This document shows, piece by piece, positions 1-8,410 of a stretch of DNA of 64,000 nucleotides. The DNA lies in assembly GCF_001870675.1 (NCBI RefSeq), contig NZ_MEHT01000015.1, positions 56,878 through 120,877 of the forward strand, read 5' to 3'. Both the position numbers and the translations under genes were made by a program. Source of the DNA: Roseinatronobacter thiooxidans (GTDB taxonomy: Bacteria; Pseudomonadota; Alphaproteobacteria; Rhodobacterales; Rhodobacteraceae). How positions within the stretch are numbered: position 1 is the stretch's first letter; each line of letters starts with the position of its first letter. Under the pieces are notes generated by a model. The model did not search any database. It had not been told where the DNA came from and saw only the letters and a list, made by a program, of their open reading frames with translations.

Positions 1-1149
1 CATAATCTGCAAATCCAGAACGGATTGCGCCTGTTCAATTTCATCAAGGCAGGCAAAATTATCCTTCTGGCCGACAGCATAGGCCAGCCGTATGGGCCGC
101 TTGTCTTTGCGCAGCACCAACTCGCGCAGCAAACCCATGATCGGCCCAATGCCCGCCCCGCCCGCCACCAGCACCACTGCGCAGGCGGGGTGATTGTCGA
201 GCGAGAATTCGCCATAAGGGCCATCAATGCCAACGGGCGTGCCCGGTGCCAATGTGCCGATCTGCCCTGTGAAATCGCCCGCTTCCTTGATGATCAGGCT
301 AAGGCCCGGCTGCGCGGGCGCGCTTGCGATGGAAAACGGATGGTCGAACAGCGGAAACCGCTTTGCGCCCACTGTCATCCAGACGAATTGTCCGGCGTCA
401 AAGCGCAGATCGGGCGTGCCTTGTGCGGGCTGTATGTCCAACTCCCATATGCGGTCGGCGCGTTTTTCGACGGCGTGCAGCCGCCACGGGTATCTGTGCA
501 GCGCCAGCCAGCGCCAGCCATACAGCGTGGCCATGACAAGGGCCAGCGCGCCTGCCACCGCCCACCACCACGCATGCACCGCCCCCAAAGCGCTGAACCG
601 CCCCACTGTCACGGCATGATGCAGGCCGGTGGCGGCAGCGGTTATGGCCAGCACCACATGGCTTGCGCGCCACATCTCGTATGTCAGGGGCAGGCGTTCA
701 CGCAAGCTGGAGGTAAGCACCAGCAACGCAAGCGCTGCCAGCGAAACAACACCGCTGCGGTAATGTGGCAGCGTCACATAGGCGTGCAAGCGCAACAGGC
801 CGCGGGCGGGGTCATCCGCCCATGTTGGCAGCACATAGAACAGCGGATGCAGCAGCAGGCCAAGCAGCACCCACCATGCGGCGATCTTGTGAAAGCCCAT
901 GATCTGATCAATCCCAAGCCGCCCCGAGACAATTCCGAACCGCCCCGATGTCACGAATTGCACCGCCATGGCCGTCAGCGCAACCAGCCCCACACCAGCC
1001 CCCAGCCGCTCCCACGGGTCCAGCGGGACAACCTGCCGCCCAAGCGCCAGCGCAAGCGGCAGCAACGCCACGGCCAGATATATCGCGGCAAGCGCCTTGC
1101 CGCCAAGCTGTCGGGTTTTCGGAATTGGGGCGGGATCGGGCTGGGCCAC
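1..1149 (-). CDS. Ferric-reductase-like transmembrane flavoprotein (3' end beyond window)
   Basis: This is the N-terminal 383 codons of a membrane flavocytochrome that would pass electrons from NAD(P)H through FAD to heme or an external acceptor. The start is GTG at 1149, chosen because AAAGGAGC lies just upstream and an in-frame stop follows further upstream. The first half has several hydrophobic segments with histidines (for example MGFHK, LLLHPL, LRLHA, GLHHA), as in ferric-reductase-like heme domains. The second half has an FAD-binding HPFSIAS motif near residue 270 and an NAD-binding GGAGIGP motif near residue 330. It is divergent from a pentaheme cytochrome c gene, with 132 bp between the two starts, which suggests a shared electron-transfer role (inference). 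The C-terminus is missing only because the window ends. A soluble ferredoxin reductase is unlikely given the membrane half. Confidence 0.85.
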   Translation of the reverse strand, partial: MAQPDPAPIPKTRQLGGKALAAIYLAVALLPLALALGRQVVPLDPWERLGAGVGLVALTAMAVQFVTSGRFGIVSGRLGIDQIMGFHKIAAWWVLLGLLLHPLFYVLPTWADDPARGLLRLHAYVTLPHYRSGVVSLAALALLVLTSSLRERLPLTYEMWRASHVVLAITAAATGLHHAVTVGRFSALGAVHAWWWAVAGALALVMATLYGWRWLALHRYPWRLHAVEKRADRIWELDIQPAQGTPDLRFDAGQFVWMTVGAKRFPLFDHPFSIASAPAQPGLSLIIKEAGDFTGQIGTLAPGTPVGIDGPYGEFSLDNHPACAVVLVAGGAGIGPIMGLLRELVLRKDKRPIRLAYAVGQKDNFACLDEIEQAQSVLDLQIM

Positions 1150-1281
1150 GCTGCTCCTTTCGGGTCTTGGATATGGTCCCTCCAATCATCGGGCGGTTTC
1201 AGAAACAGGCCATGATCTGAGTCAATGTCGCGCCAGACTGTCTGTGCGATACTTCACATCTCAATTGCCGAAAAAGGAGGA

Positions 1282-2394
1282 ATGACCTTGGGACAGTTCC
1301 GCCTGCTGCGTCTGGTCGCGGCTCTCTTGGCGGGTGTTATGATCGCAAGTCTTGCACCGCCTGCCAGTGCCACGGACGAGTTTGACATGGAGGCGCTTGC
1401 CAAAGCCATCGATACTTGGCTGGCATCCCCACATGCAGATCACAATTCACGCTCGTTCACCTATTGGAATGAACGGGGCAGCGTGCCGGAAAACTGCGCC
1501 GCCTGCCATTCAGAGCCGGGCTTTCTGGACTATATCGGGGCCGATGGCAGCGAAGCGGGCGTGGTAAACCATCCAGCGGCAATCAATGCGGTTATCGGCT
1601 GCGCGGCGTGCCATACAGCCACAGCCCATGCGCTGGAGAGTGCTGAACTGCCTTCGGGGGTTGCTGTCCATGGTCTGGGCATGAATGCGACCTGCACGAT
1701 CTGCCATTCCGGCCGCGCCTCTGGGGATGCGGTAAGGGATGCGACAGAGGGGCTGGGTGAAGATACTGTCTCGGCTGATCTGCAATTCATCAATATCCAT
1801 TACGGCGTAGCTGCGGCGGTTATGCACGGGGGCGATGGCCGCGCGGGGTTCCATTACCAAGGCAAAAGCTATGCAGGACAGTTCCGGCATGTTCCGGGGG
1901 CAGATACCTGCATCGCCTGTCATGACGCCCATACCACACAGGTGCAGGAAGAAGGCTGCCTGTCCTGCCATCGCGGGGTTCAGGATGTCCGCGACATCCG
2001 CACCCGCCATCAGGATTTTGATGGCGATGGCGACAATTCCAAAGGCATCCATGCCGAAATCATCGGGCTGCAAGACCAGCTCTATACCGCGATCCAGTCC
2101 TATGCAGTGTCGGTTGCAGGCACGCCCATCGGCTATGCCAGCGGCAGGAACCCGTATTTCTTCATCGATACAGATGGCGACGGGCAGATTGACGACAGCG
2201 AAGCCGTCAGGGACAATCGTTATCAAAGCTGGACGCCCCGTCTGCTGAAGGCCGCCTATAATTATCAGGTCGTCAAGAAAGACCCCGGCGGCTATGTCCA
2301 CAATCCGGCATATCTGTTGCAGCTTTTGTATGACTCCCTTGAAAGTCTGGCAGAACAGGTCGAGGTTGAGGCCCGCAGCCGCCACCGCCCTTAG
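1282..2394 (+). CDS. Secreted pentaheme c-type cytochrome with EF-hand-like loops
   Basis: The product is 370 aa. The ATG at 1282 is preceded by AAAGGAGGA, and the N-terminus looks like a Sec signal peptide ending ...PPASA. Five CxxCH heme-attachment motifs are visible (CAACH, CAACH, CTICH, CIACH, CLSCH), so the protein should be a periplasmic electron carrier that needs the Ccm maturation system. The C-terminal part carries an acidic loop DTDGDGQIDDSE that matches the EF-hand calcium consensus, and an earlier partial one, DFDGDGDNSKG. The spacing does not look like NapC/NirT or NrfA. It is closest in style to loosely defined multiheme 'cytochrome c3-like' proteins. The divergent neighbour is a ferric-reductase-like protein, so an electron-transfer pair is plausible. 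The acceptor cannot be read from sequence. Confidence 0.85.
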   Translation: MTLGQFRLLRLVAALLAGVMIASLAPPASATDEFDMEALAKAIDTWLASPHADHNSRSFTYWNERGSVPENCAACHSEPGFLDYIGADGSEAGVVNHPAAINAVIGCAACHTATAHALESAELPSGVAVHGLGMNATCTICHSGRASGDAVRDATEGLGEDTVSADLQFINIHYGVAAAVMHGGDGRAGFHYQGKSYAGQFRHVPGADTCIACHDAHTTQVQEEGCLSCHRGVQDVRDIRTRHQDFDGDGDNSKGIHAEIIGLQDQLYTAIQSYAVSVAGTPIGYASGRNPYFFIDTDGDGQIDDSEAVRDNRYQSWTPRLLKAAYNYQVVKKDPGGYVHNPAYLLQLLYDSLESLAEQVEVEARSRHRP

Positions 2395-2692
2395 GCGCAG
2401 CAAGCGGCCACATGACACGCGCACCGAAAAGGCGGCTTGGCAGGGCTTTTTGCTTTTGTCACATGCTGTGACGGCGTGGCGGTGGCGAAAACTCTGGGTG
2501 GCCCAAAGCAGCGAACCTTGCCCGCAGCAGATGTTCAGCAGCATCCGCAAGGATGCTGCCCCCACAATCGCGGATGCGTCACGGTTTATGGTGCTGATTT
2601 CTGTCCTGATGCGTTCCTATGTCGAGGATTTGCAGCGCAGGTCAGGCCGCATGCGCGGCTTGCGCTGATTGCGTGCGTGGCAGGCAGGCCAC
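2395..2692. other. Convergent intergenic gap with a hairpin, no gene seen
   Basis: About 300 bases separate the stop of the cytochrome gene from the stop of the anti-sigma gene, which converge here. The open frames crossing it have no recognisable protein signature, no good ribosome binding site and atypical composition, so I call no gene. A perfect 9-bp stem (GCAGCATCC, 2538-2546, with GGATGCTGC, 2551-2559) is closed by a GCAA tetraloop. It could serve as a stop or stability element for either transcript, although no T-run follows it on either strand. Confidence 0.5.
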
Positions 2693-3496
2693 TCAATCCC
2701 GCACCGCCGCTGCAAGGGTGGTGATCCGGCCAAGGTCCACATCGCCAATGACCGAATAATCCAGCCCCGCATCTGTCCAATAGGCCATGCTGTCTTGTTC
2801 CAGACGCACAACCCGCAGCTTGTACTCGGCCTGATCCGGCGCATGCGGGGTGATAGAGACGGTTACCCGCTGCCCTTCGCCGTCGCGGTAATGAAAGATT
2901 GCCAATGGCCCGCTTTCGCTGGCCAACAACCGCGCGCTTTCCACCTCATAGCCCAAGCGCTCCAGCTTGGGGCTGTCGATCTTGCGTTGCATTTGCGCCG
3001 ACATCCAGTCCAGCGCCATGTCCATCTCGTCCGGTCGAAACTCGGCCTGTTGCACAGCGGCTTGCTGACGCGCCTGATGTCCGGTCATGGTGGCAGAGAC
3101 GAATTGCGGATAATCCGCCCCCGCAATTTGCGACGCGGAACCGAAAAACCCATGCGCGCCCCAACCTGCGGCAAAGATCAGCACGCTTGCCGCGATCCGG
3201 CCAAGGGCCGGCCCCAACACGAACGCGCGGCGCTTGCGCGCTTGCAATTTCGCGGCCAGTTCACGCTCCAGCGCGGCAAGACGCATATTTGCGGGCAGGT
3301 CATCTGCAGTTTGCGCCATCTGCCGGATCAGATTGTCATTATGACGCCAGCTTGCAGTGGCCGCGCGGGCCTCTGGGTCGCGGGCAAGACGGGCCTCGAC
3401 CTCGGCCATCCTCTCGGGGGGCAGATGGCCATCGACATAGGCCATCAGCTCATCATCCAGACCAAGGTTTTGTTCAGATGGTGTTTCTTGGGTCAT
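2693..3496 (-). CDS. Anti-sigma factor, membrane-anchored, zinc-free type
   Basis: This 267-aa protein is encoded directly downstream of an ECF sigma factor gene, with the sigma stop and this start overlapping in TGATG, so the two are translationally coupled. The N-terminal part (LDDELMAYVDGHLPPE, residues 13-28) resembles the cytoplasmic sigma-binding domain of anti-sigma factors. It lacks the HxxxCxxC zinc motif of the ZAS subgroup. One hydrophobic segment near residues 95-115 would place the remaining ~150 residues in the periplasm as a sensing domain. The likely job is to hold the partner sigma factor until an envelope or redox signal releases it. The signal is unknown. Confidence 0.8.
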   Translation of the reverse strand: MTQETPSEQNLGLDDELMAYVDGHLPPERMAEVEARLARDPEARAATASWRHNDNLIRQMAQTADDLPANMRLAALERELAAKLQARKRRAFVLGPALGRIAASVLIFAAGWGAHGFFGSASQIAGADYPQFVSATMTGHQARQQAAVQQAEFRPDEMDMALDWMSAQMQRKIDSPKLERLGYEVESARLLASESGPLAIFHYRDGEGQRVTVSITPHAPDQAEYKLRVVRLEQDSMAYWTDAGLDYSVIGDVDLGRITTLAAAVRD

Positions 3497-4008
3497 CAGA
3501 TGTTTCCTTTCCGTCTCAGCACCGCCAGCTTGCCCTTGCCCAACCCCGATACGATCTGCCGCAGCGCTTCGCGCCCGCGCCCCAGCCGCGACATGAAAGT
3601 GCCCAGCGGCACATCAAGCGCGCGCGCGGCCTCGGCATAAGACATTTCGCGCAAGGCAATCAGGATGATGGGGTTGCGCTGTGCCTCTGGCAATTGATCC
3701 AGCGCTTGTAGCACCTGCTTCAATTCAAGCTGCGTATGCTGGTGGTCGGGGACCACAGGTTCAGGCAAATCCGGCGCGGCATCGCTGCGGGTTTTCAACC
3801 GGCGCAACTCGCTGATATGGGTGTTGTGCATGATCCGAAACAACCACGGGCGCAGGTTGGTGCCCGGTTGCCATGTATCGGCCTTGTCGATGGCTTTGAG
3901 CAGCGTTTCCTGCACCAGATCATCTGCCGCTGTCGCATCGCGGGTCAGAACCAGCGCATAACGGCGCAAACTGGCCGTGTGCAGTGTCACTTCAGCTTTC
4001 AGACTCAC
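3496..4008 (-). CDS. ECF-type RNA polymerase sigma factor
   Basis: The product is 170 aa with the two-domain layout of extracytoplasmic-function sigma factors. Region 2 is near the N-terminus (ADDLVQETLLKAI, then a WLFRIMHN segment). Region 4 is C-terminal with a helix-turn-helix (REMSYAEAARALDVPLGTFM). I chose the GTG at 4008 because GGAGG lies seven bases upstream. A longer frame reaches 4050 but begins before that site. The gene is co-transcribed with its anti-sigma factor and divergent from a DUF2333-like gene. The 183-bp divergent gap contains a short perfect hairpin (GGGCGG/CCGCCC, 4102-4119). Autoregulation from this gap would be typical of the family but cannot be shown here. Confidence 0.9.
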   Translation of the reverse strand: MSLKAEVTLHTASLRRYALVLTRDATAADDLVQETLLKAIDKADTWQPGTNLRPWLFRIMHNTHISELRRLKTRSDAAPDLPEPVVPDHQHTQLELKQVLQALDQLPEAQRNPIILIALREMSYAEAARALDVPLGTFMSRLGRGREALRQIVSGLGKGKLAVLRRKGNI

Positions 4009-4191
4009 AATGCGCCCTCCGGTTTCGGTTTGTCCACATACGCGCGACACGGCGAATTCATCCCAAAAAAAATGATCTGCTTCAAAAAACTCTTTGGTGC
4101 AGGGCGGATTAAACCGCCCCTGACCGCGTTAGTAGGGGTGAAAGTGCAGCACGCGGGCGTTGCCCTGCTGCCCAGTTACAGGAGGGGTGCA

Positions 4192-5190
4192 ATGGGCAAT
4201 GACCTGATCATTCGGCCACAAGTTCCGGCCAAAAGGCCGGAAATCTCGCTTCCGGGGCTTGTCTTCGGAACACGACCGCGCGTCATCCTCAAGCGGAGTT
4301 TGTGGATGCTTGCCGCTGCTTTCGTGCTGTATTTCGGCGTGATCGGCAATTTGATGCACCGGATTGACGCCAATCTGGATTTCACGCCCCCTGCCCCCGT
4401 CGAGGGGGGTAGCCATGCCGTGAACATGGCCGAGGCGTTGATCACCCGCGAAGTGGTCACCCATCGCTGGACCGCGAATGACCCGATTTTCTTTCCCACT
4501 GCATTCCATGACAATATGCCAAATTTCCAGCGCGGCATGATGCGCGCAATCAGCCGGTTCACGCTGGAACTGGAAAACCAGATCGGGCGGTTGCGCGGAT
4601 CATCCGCGATTGACAGCGATCTGGAACGCGCAAGCGGGCTGCTGCAATTCCCCACCGATGTGTGGATTTTCGATCTTGATCAATCCTTTCTGCCTGTCCA
4701 GCCTGCCGAAACACAGTATGAAGCCGCCGCCCGCGCCTTGCGGGCCTATAACACGCGGGTCGCGCGCGGATTGGCGATTTTTGAAACCCGCGCAGATGCA
4801 TTGGCCATGACGGTCGAGCGGATGGCCAGCGAACTGGGGTCACGCGCCGCAATCGTAGATGAGCATGTCAGCGCCGATGGCTTCATTCTGGACACAGTTG
4901 CCGATGATATATTTTATCTGAACAAGGGCATGGCCTATGCGTCTTATCTGTTGCTGCGCGAATTGGGGCGCGATTTTGAAAATGTCATCACAGCACAGGG
5001 GTTAACGCGTGTCTGGCTTCAGGCGCTGGACAGCCTGCGCGAGGCGTCACAACAAAAACCACTTGTCGTGCTGAACAGCTCTGGCGCCAGCAGCTTTCTG
5101 GCCAATCACCTGCATCTGCAAGGGTTCTACCTCAAGCGCGCGATCCTGCAACTGGACGAAATATCGCGCGTCATTCGGGCAACGCGGTGA
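4192..5190 (+). CDS. DUF2333-family inner-membrane protein
   Basis: This is a 332-aa protein of the DUF2333 type, recognised from overall length and conserved patches such as VTHRWTANDPIFFPTAFHDN and the FPTDVWIFD region. The ATG at 4192 has AGGAGG upstream, so I prefer it to the longer in-frame extension that runs back into the sigma gene. A single N-terminal membrane segment (about residues 36-55) precedes a long, mostly helical periplasmic part. No catalytic motif is visible and the family has no well-established function that I know of. Its position divergent from an ECF sigma pair raises the possibility that it belongs to that regulon (inference). Confidence 0.75.
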   Translation: MGNDLIIRPQVPAKRPEISLPGLVFGTRPRVILKRSLWMLAAAFVLYFGVIGNLMHRIDANLDFTPPAPVEGGSHAVNMAEALITREVVTHRWTANDPIFFPTAFHDNMPNFQRGMMRAISRFTLELENQIGRLRGSSAIDSDLERASGLLQFPTDVWIFDLDQSFLPVQPAETQYEAAARALRAYNTRVARGLAIFETRADALAMTVERMASELGSRAAIVDEHVSADGFILDTVADDIFYLNKGMAYASYLLLRELGRDFENVITAQGLTRVWLQALDSLREASQQKPLVVLNSSGASSFLANHLHLQGFYLKRAILQLDEISRVIRATR

Positions 5191-5304
5191 ATGGTGTTTC
5201 CAGAAACCTGCACCCGCAAAGCATATGGCAATCGGATCGGGGTCTGACTGCCATATTTCATGTTCTGACATCTGGACTGGGCAACCCCAGCTTTGCGGGG
5301 CATG

Positions 5305-5333
5305 AAAAAGCCGGGCAGTATGGCCCGGCTTTT
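5305..5333. terminator. Bidirectional intrinsic terminator
   Basis: An 11-bp inverted repeat (AAAAGCCGGGC and GCCCGGCTTTT) is separated by a six-base loop and has A/T runs at both ends. It lies between two convergent genes, the DUF2333-like gene ending at 5190 and a small gene ending at 5353, so it can stop transcription from either side. Confidence 0.85.
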
Positions 5334-5352
5334 CCAACGGATGAGGGGCATT

Positions 5353-5679
5353 TTATTCCGCCGCAATAGCATGGCCCTCAGGCGCATCATCTGTGACCAG
5401 CGCCAACACTTCCCTACAAATCTCGGCGTCACGCTGCGCACGCAGCGCCAGATCCTCGACATCGAGCGCCAGCGTTTTATGCGACAGGCCCAGCCGGTTC
5501 AACTGCCCCTCGGACAGGCGCATCAGGGTTGCGGTGATAATGGTCATGTCACGCTCTTGCAGCCAAGCCTCATATGCATCCGGTTGGCGGTGCCGCAGCC
5601 GCCCCCAAAGGCTGATCAACCCATCCTTGCGCAGGCGCGCGCGGATAGTTTGCGGCTGGGTGGTTGAGGTCATGTTCAT
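5353..5679 (-). CDS. Small protein with a DUF1127-like helix
   Basis: The product is 108 aa. The ATG at 5679 has AGGAGGAAGCC immediately upstream, which rules out the much longer upstream extension of the frame. The central part (LMRLSEGQLNRLGLSHKTL) looks like the arginine/leucine-rich helix of DUF1127 proteins, where a 'Ls..qL.dlGl' pattern is typical. The rest is charged and helical with no membrane segment or signal peptide. It stands alone between the terminator at 5305-5333 and the divergent Mrp-type operon. Function unknown. Relation to small phosphate- or RNA-binding DUF1127 proteins is only a guess. Confidence 0.6.
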   Translation of the reverse strand: MNMTSTTQPQTIRARLRKDGLISLWGRLRHRQPDAYEAWLQERDMTIITATLMRLSEGQLNRLGLSHKTLALDVEDLALRAQRDAEICREVLALVTDDAPEGHAIAAE

Positions 5680-5986
5680 GGCTTCCTCCTGTTGTTGATA
5701 TGCCACTAACGCCCGTGGGCGGGGTTTCATCCACAGGTCACCACTCAGTGAAGTGGGGTTTCCGACTGTCCTGCCCCGCCTTGGGCCGCGCCGGAAAAAA
5801 GTCAGTGTCGCTGTCGATTTTTTGCCTAAGCAGGGATGAAACGCCGGGCTGGGGCGTTCTTTGGCCAACAGCGCAGACAGACCCTGCGCAGCCCTGACAT
5901 GGCGTGCCGGATGGAACGGACAGGCAGCCCCTTCCCCGCCCATGTCAGGGAAAAGAACGCCACCAAGGCTGCCCGGAAATAGACTG
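5680..5986. other. Divergent promoter region upstream of the Mrp-type operon
   Basis: About 300 bases separate the small DUF1127-like gene (minus strand) from the first antiporter gene (plus strand). I see no additional gene, since the frames crossing it are shadows. Promoters for both transcripts should lie here, but no clear -35/-10 pair stands out by eye. The frame of mrpE stays open back to about 5861, so part of this region could be coding if translation starts earlier. Confidence 0.4.
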
Positions 5987-6619
5987 ATGCGCGCGACCAC
6001 TCCCTTGCGCCTGACCGCGTCTGCGCGGGTGCACTCTCTGACGCTTGCTGACGGGCAAGTTTCACCCCCGCCCGATGCGGCACAAGTCGTGCCCGCGATA
6101 CGCCCCGACAACACGCCCAAGCGCCTGCATATTGTGCGGCGGTGCCTGCTATCAATGCTGGTGCTGTCGGTGCTCTGGGGCGCGTTGACAGATTGGCGGG
6201 CAGATGCGCTGGTTTTTGGCATCCCTGCTGTGGTGCTGGGCGCTGCCATTGCGTTTCTGTTTCCCCATCCGCCGCACTGGCGTTTGTCCTTACGCGGGGC
6301 GCTGGTTTTCGCGCTGTGGTTTGCAGTGCAATCGGTGCGGGGTGCTGTCGATGTCGCGCTGCGCGCGTTTGCGCCCGCAATGGGGTTGCGCCCCTGCTTT
6401 CGCCCCTATCCGCTAACCCTGCCGCAGGGCGCGCCGCGGGTCATGTTCATCAACACGATCACGCTTCTGCCCGGCACCCTATCGGCCGAGGTTATGGGCG
6501 ACACGCTGATCGTCCATCTGCTGGACGCCCGCACCGATCTCGCCCCCGCGCTGGCTGATCTTGACGCCCGCATCCGCGCGTTATTCGCCCTGCCACACCC
6601 TACGGAGCATTCGATATGA
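5987..6619 (+). CDS. mrpE: Mrp/CPA3-type antiporter subunit E
   Basis: The protein is 210 aa from this start. Family members are usually about 160 aa, and the canonical part begins around residue 50 (RRCLLSMLVLSVLWGAL). Hydrophobic segments are followed by a conserved cytoplasmic region with FINTITLLPGTLSAEV and HLLD, characteristic of MrpE/MnhE. The start is uncertain. The ATG at 5987 has only a weak GGAA upstream, the frame is open further upstream, and a GTG downstream could also serve. It is the first gene of an eight-gene run with overlapping ends and overlaps mrpF by ATGA. MrpE is a membrane structural subunit of the cation/proton antiporter complex. Confidence 0.88.
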   Translation: MRATTPLRLTASARVHSLTLADGQVSPPPDAAQVVPAIRPDNTPKRLHIVRRCLLSMLVLSVLWGALTDWRADALVFGIPAVVLGAAIAFLFPHPPHWRLSLRGALVFALWFAVQSVRGAVDVALRAFAPAMGLRPCFRPYPLTLPQGAPRVMFINTITLLPGTLSAEVMGDTLIVHLLDARTDLAPALADLDARIRALFALPHPTEHSI

Positions 6620-6876
6620 ACACTTTCCTGTCCCTGACCCTGATCGCATTGCTGCTGTCCATCCTTGCAGGGTTGATCCGCGTCTTTCGCGGCCCTGCGC
6701 CCGCTGAACGCATGTTGGCGGCGCAACTGTTCGGCACGGCGGCTGTCGCGATTTTGCTGGTGCTGTCGCAGCTGATGCAAATGCCCGCGCTTCTGGATGT
6801 TGCAATGGTCTTTGCGCTGCTGGCGGCTGTCACGCTGGTTGGCTTTGTGGTGCTCGCCTCTCGGGGGGTACGCTGA
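6616..6876 (+). CDS. mrpF: Mrp/CPA3-type antiporter subunit F
   Basis: This 86-aa protein is almost wholly hydrophobic, with three predicted membrane helices and the conserved RVFRGPAPAERMLAAQLFGT stretch typical of MrpF/MnhF. Its start overlaps the mrpE stop (ATGA), and its stop overlaps the mrpG start (TGATG), so translation is coupled. It acts as a small membrane subunit of the multi-subunit cation/proton antiporter. Confidence 0.93.
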   Translation: MNTFLSLTLIALLLSILAGLIRVFRGPAPAERMLAAQLFGTAAVAILLVLSQLMQMPALLDVAMVFALLAAVTLVGFVVLASRGVR

Positions 6877-7160
6877 TGCTGGAGATTGCCGCCGCTGCCT
6901 TTATCGCACTTGGCACCTTGTTTTTCGTCGCGGGCACTGTTGGCTTGCTGCGCTTTCCCGATATCTTCTGCCGGCTGCACGCGCTGACCAAGGCCGATGG
7001 GCTGGGGCTGGCGCTGATTGCCGTTGGCGTGGCGCTGCTGGCAGGCACAGCGGGGGCGGTGTTCCGCATCGCGCTGGTCTGGTTCTTTGTCGCGGTGGCC
7101 AGCGCCACTTGCGGCCATCTGATCGCCCGCTACGCGCGGCACGGGGTGCGCCATGACTGA
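6876..7160 (+). CDS. mrpG: Mrp/CPA3-type antiporter subunit G
   Basis: The product is 94 aa with three membrane helices and the MrpG signature GLLRFPDIFCRLHALTKADG near residues 25-45. The reading frame overlaps the next gene by eight bases. It is a small structural subunit of the antiporter. The E-F-G order matches the 3' end of classical mrpABCDEFG operons, but here these three genes come first, followed by the B, C and D-type subunits. Confidence 0.93.
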   Translation: MLEIAAAAFIALGTLFFVAGTVGLLRFPDIFCRLHALTKADGLGLALIAVGVALLAGTAGAVFRIALVWFFVAVASATCGHLIARYARHGVRHD

Positions 7161-8130
7161 CCCGCTGGTGATCTTTGATGTGGCGCTGGCGCTGGCCATC
7201 GTGGCACTTGCGGTCGCCGCGCTCAGCGTGCGTGACCTGTTCGCCATGATCGTTTTGTTCGTGGTGTTTGGCCTGCTATCGGCGCTGGCTTGGGTGCGGC
7301 TGTCTGCCCCCGATGTGGCCTTGGCGGAAGCCGCGATTGGCGCAGGCGTGACAGGCGCGCTGCTGCTGAAAACACTTCACCACCTGCGCTATGTCTCGGG
7401 GACGCTGGGCCAGCAAGCAGCATATGGGGTAACGCCCCTAACCCCTGTGCCAATAGGTGTGACACTGGCCAATGCCATATTTTGCGGGCTGATCACATTG
7501 GGGCTGGCCGTGGCCTATCTGGGCGCACCTGCGGCCGGGCCGGGCTTCGATGCGCTGGTGGCCGAGGCGATGCCCCGGAGTGGTGTGGACCACCCTGTGA
7601 CCGGCGTTTTGCTGAATTTCCGCGCCTATGACACCTTGATGGAAGTGGTCGTTCTGCTGGCCGCCGTGGTTGCCGTCTGGCAGATCGAGCGCGGGGTGTC
7701 GGACGCGCCCGCGCCTGTCTTGGGCGAGGTGTGGCAGGGCTTCGCACGCCTTGCCCTGCCCGCAACGGTCGTGGTCGGCACCTATCTGCTATGGGTGGGC
7801 GCCGAGGCACCGGGCGGCGCGTTTCAGGGCGGGGCCGTGCTGGCGGCGGTGGGGCTTTTGCTGCTGCTGACGCGGGCCTATGTGCCGCAGCCCACCCATC
7901 GCGGCATCGCGCGCGGGGCCTTCGTTCTTGGCACAGGCGTCTTTGCGCTGGTGGCGCTGCTGGTCGCAAGCGGGGGCCGCGTGGCGTTTGAATACCCGCT
8001 GGAACATGCCAAGACCCTGATTTTGTTAATCGAAGGGATGGTAACGATTTCCATCGCCGTGACGCTGGCCGCGCTGTTTCACGGGCGCGAGCCTGTCGCG
8101 CAAACCAAAGGGGGCCGCGATGACACCTGA
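7153..8130 (+). CDS. mrpB: Fused DUF4040 (MrpA C-terminal-like) and MrpB antiporter subunit
   Basis: The protein is 325 aa and combines two modules that are separate or differently joined in classical Mrp. Residues ~1-80 are a DUF4040/MbhD-like domain (LFAMIVLFVVFGLLSALAWV, then APDVALAEAAIGAG), which in Bacillus-type Mrp forms the C-terminal part of the large MrpA. Residues ~150-310 are an MrpB domain with LLNFRAYDTLMEVVVLLAA and GAEAPGGAFQGGAVLAA. This explains why no full-length MrpA is present: the MrpA tail sits on MrpB and its antiporter part would be one of the separate large subunits. It overlaps both neighbours, by 8 and 11 bases. Confidence 0.88.
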   Translation: MTDPLVIFDVALALAIVALAVAALSVRDLFAMIVLFVVFGLLSALAWVRLSAPDVALAEAAIGAGVTGALLLKTLHHLRYVSGTLGQQAAYGVTPLTPVPIGVTLANAIFCGLITLGLAVAYLGAPAAGPGFDALVAEAMPRSGVDHPVTGVLLNFRAYDTLMEVVVLLAAVVAVWQIERGVSDAPAPVLGEVWQGFARLALPATVVVGTYLLWVGAEAPGGAFQGGAVLAAVGLLLLLTRAYVPQPTHRGIARGAFVLGTGVFALVALLVASGGRVAFEYPLEHAKTLILLIEGMVTISIAVTLAALFHGREPVAQTKGGRDDT

Positions 8131-8410
8131 TTTGATTTATGGACTCTGTGGGGTTGCCGTCTTCGGCATCGGGCTGGTGGGCGCGCTGTGTGCACAAGAC
8201 AGGCTGCGCCGCGTGCTGGCATTGAAGCTGTGCTCGGTCGGCGCGGGGTTTCTGCTGGTCGTGGGCGCATGGCGCACGCCCCCTGCCACGCCCGACCCTG
8301 TGCCACATGCGCTGGTGATCACCGGCATCGTCGTGATGGTCAGCGCAACCGCTGTGGCCCTTGCCCTGATCCGCCGCTTGCAAAGTCTGGAGGCTGACGA
8401 TGAGCGTTGA
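8120..8410 (+). CDS. mrpC: Mrp/CPA3-type antiporter subunit C (NuoK-like)
   Basis: The product is 96 aa with three membrane helices and the HALVITGIVVMVSATAVALAL segment typical of MrpC and the homologous NuoK. It overlaps the upstream gene by 11 bases and the downstream gene by 11 bases. MrpC/NuoK subunits form part of the lateral ion-translocation path beside the antiporter-like subunits. Confidence 0.92.
   Translation: MTPDLIYGLCGVAVFGIGLVGALCAQDRLRRVLALKLCSVGAGFLLVVGAWRTPPATPDPVPHALVITGIVVMVSATAVALALIRRLQSLEADDER

Noticed and set aside
1510..2565. A 351-codon minus-strand frame across the pentaheme cytochrome
   Set aside because: The plus strand has five CxxCH motifs, a signal peptide and a strong ribosome site. 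The minus frame has none of these.
2437..2724. A cysteine-containing 95-codon frame in the gap after the cytochrome gene
   Set aside because: It runs into the anti-sigma gene in the wrong sense, lacks a ribosome site and shows no heme or zinc motif.
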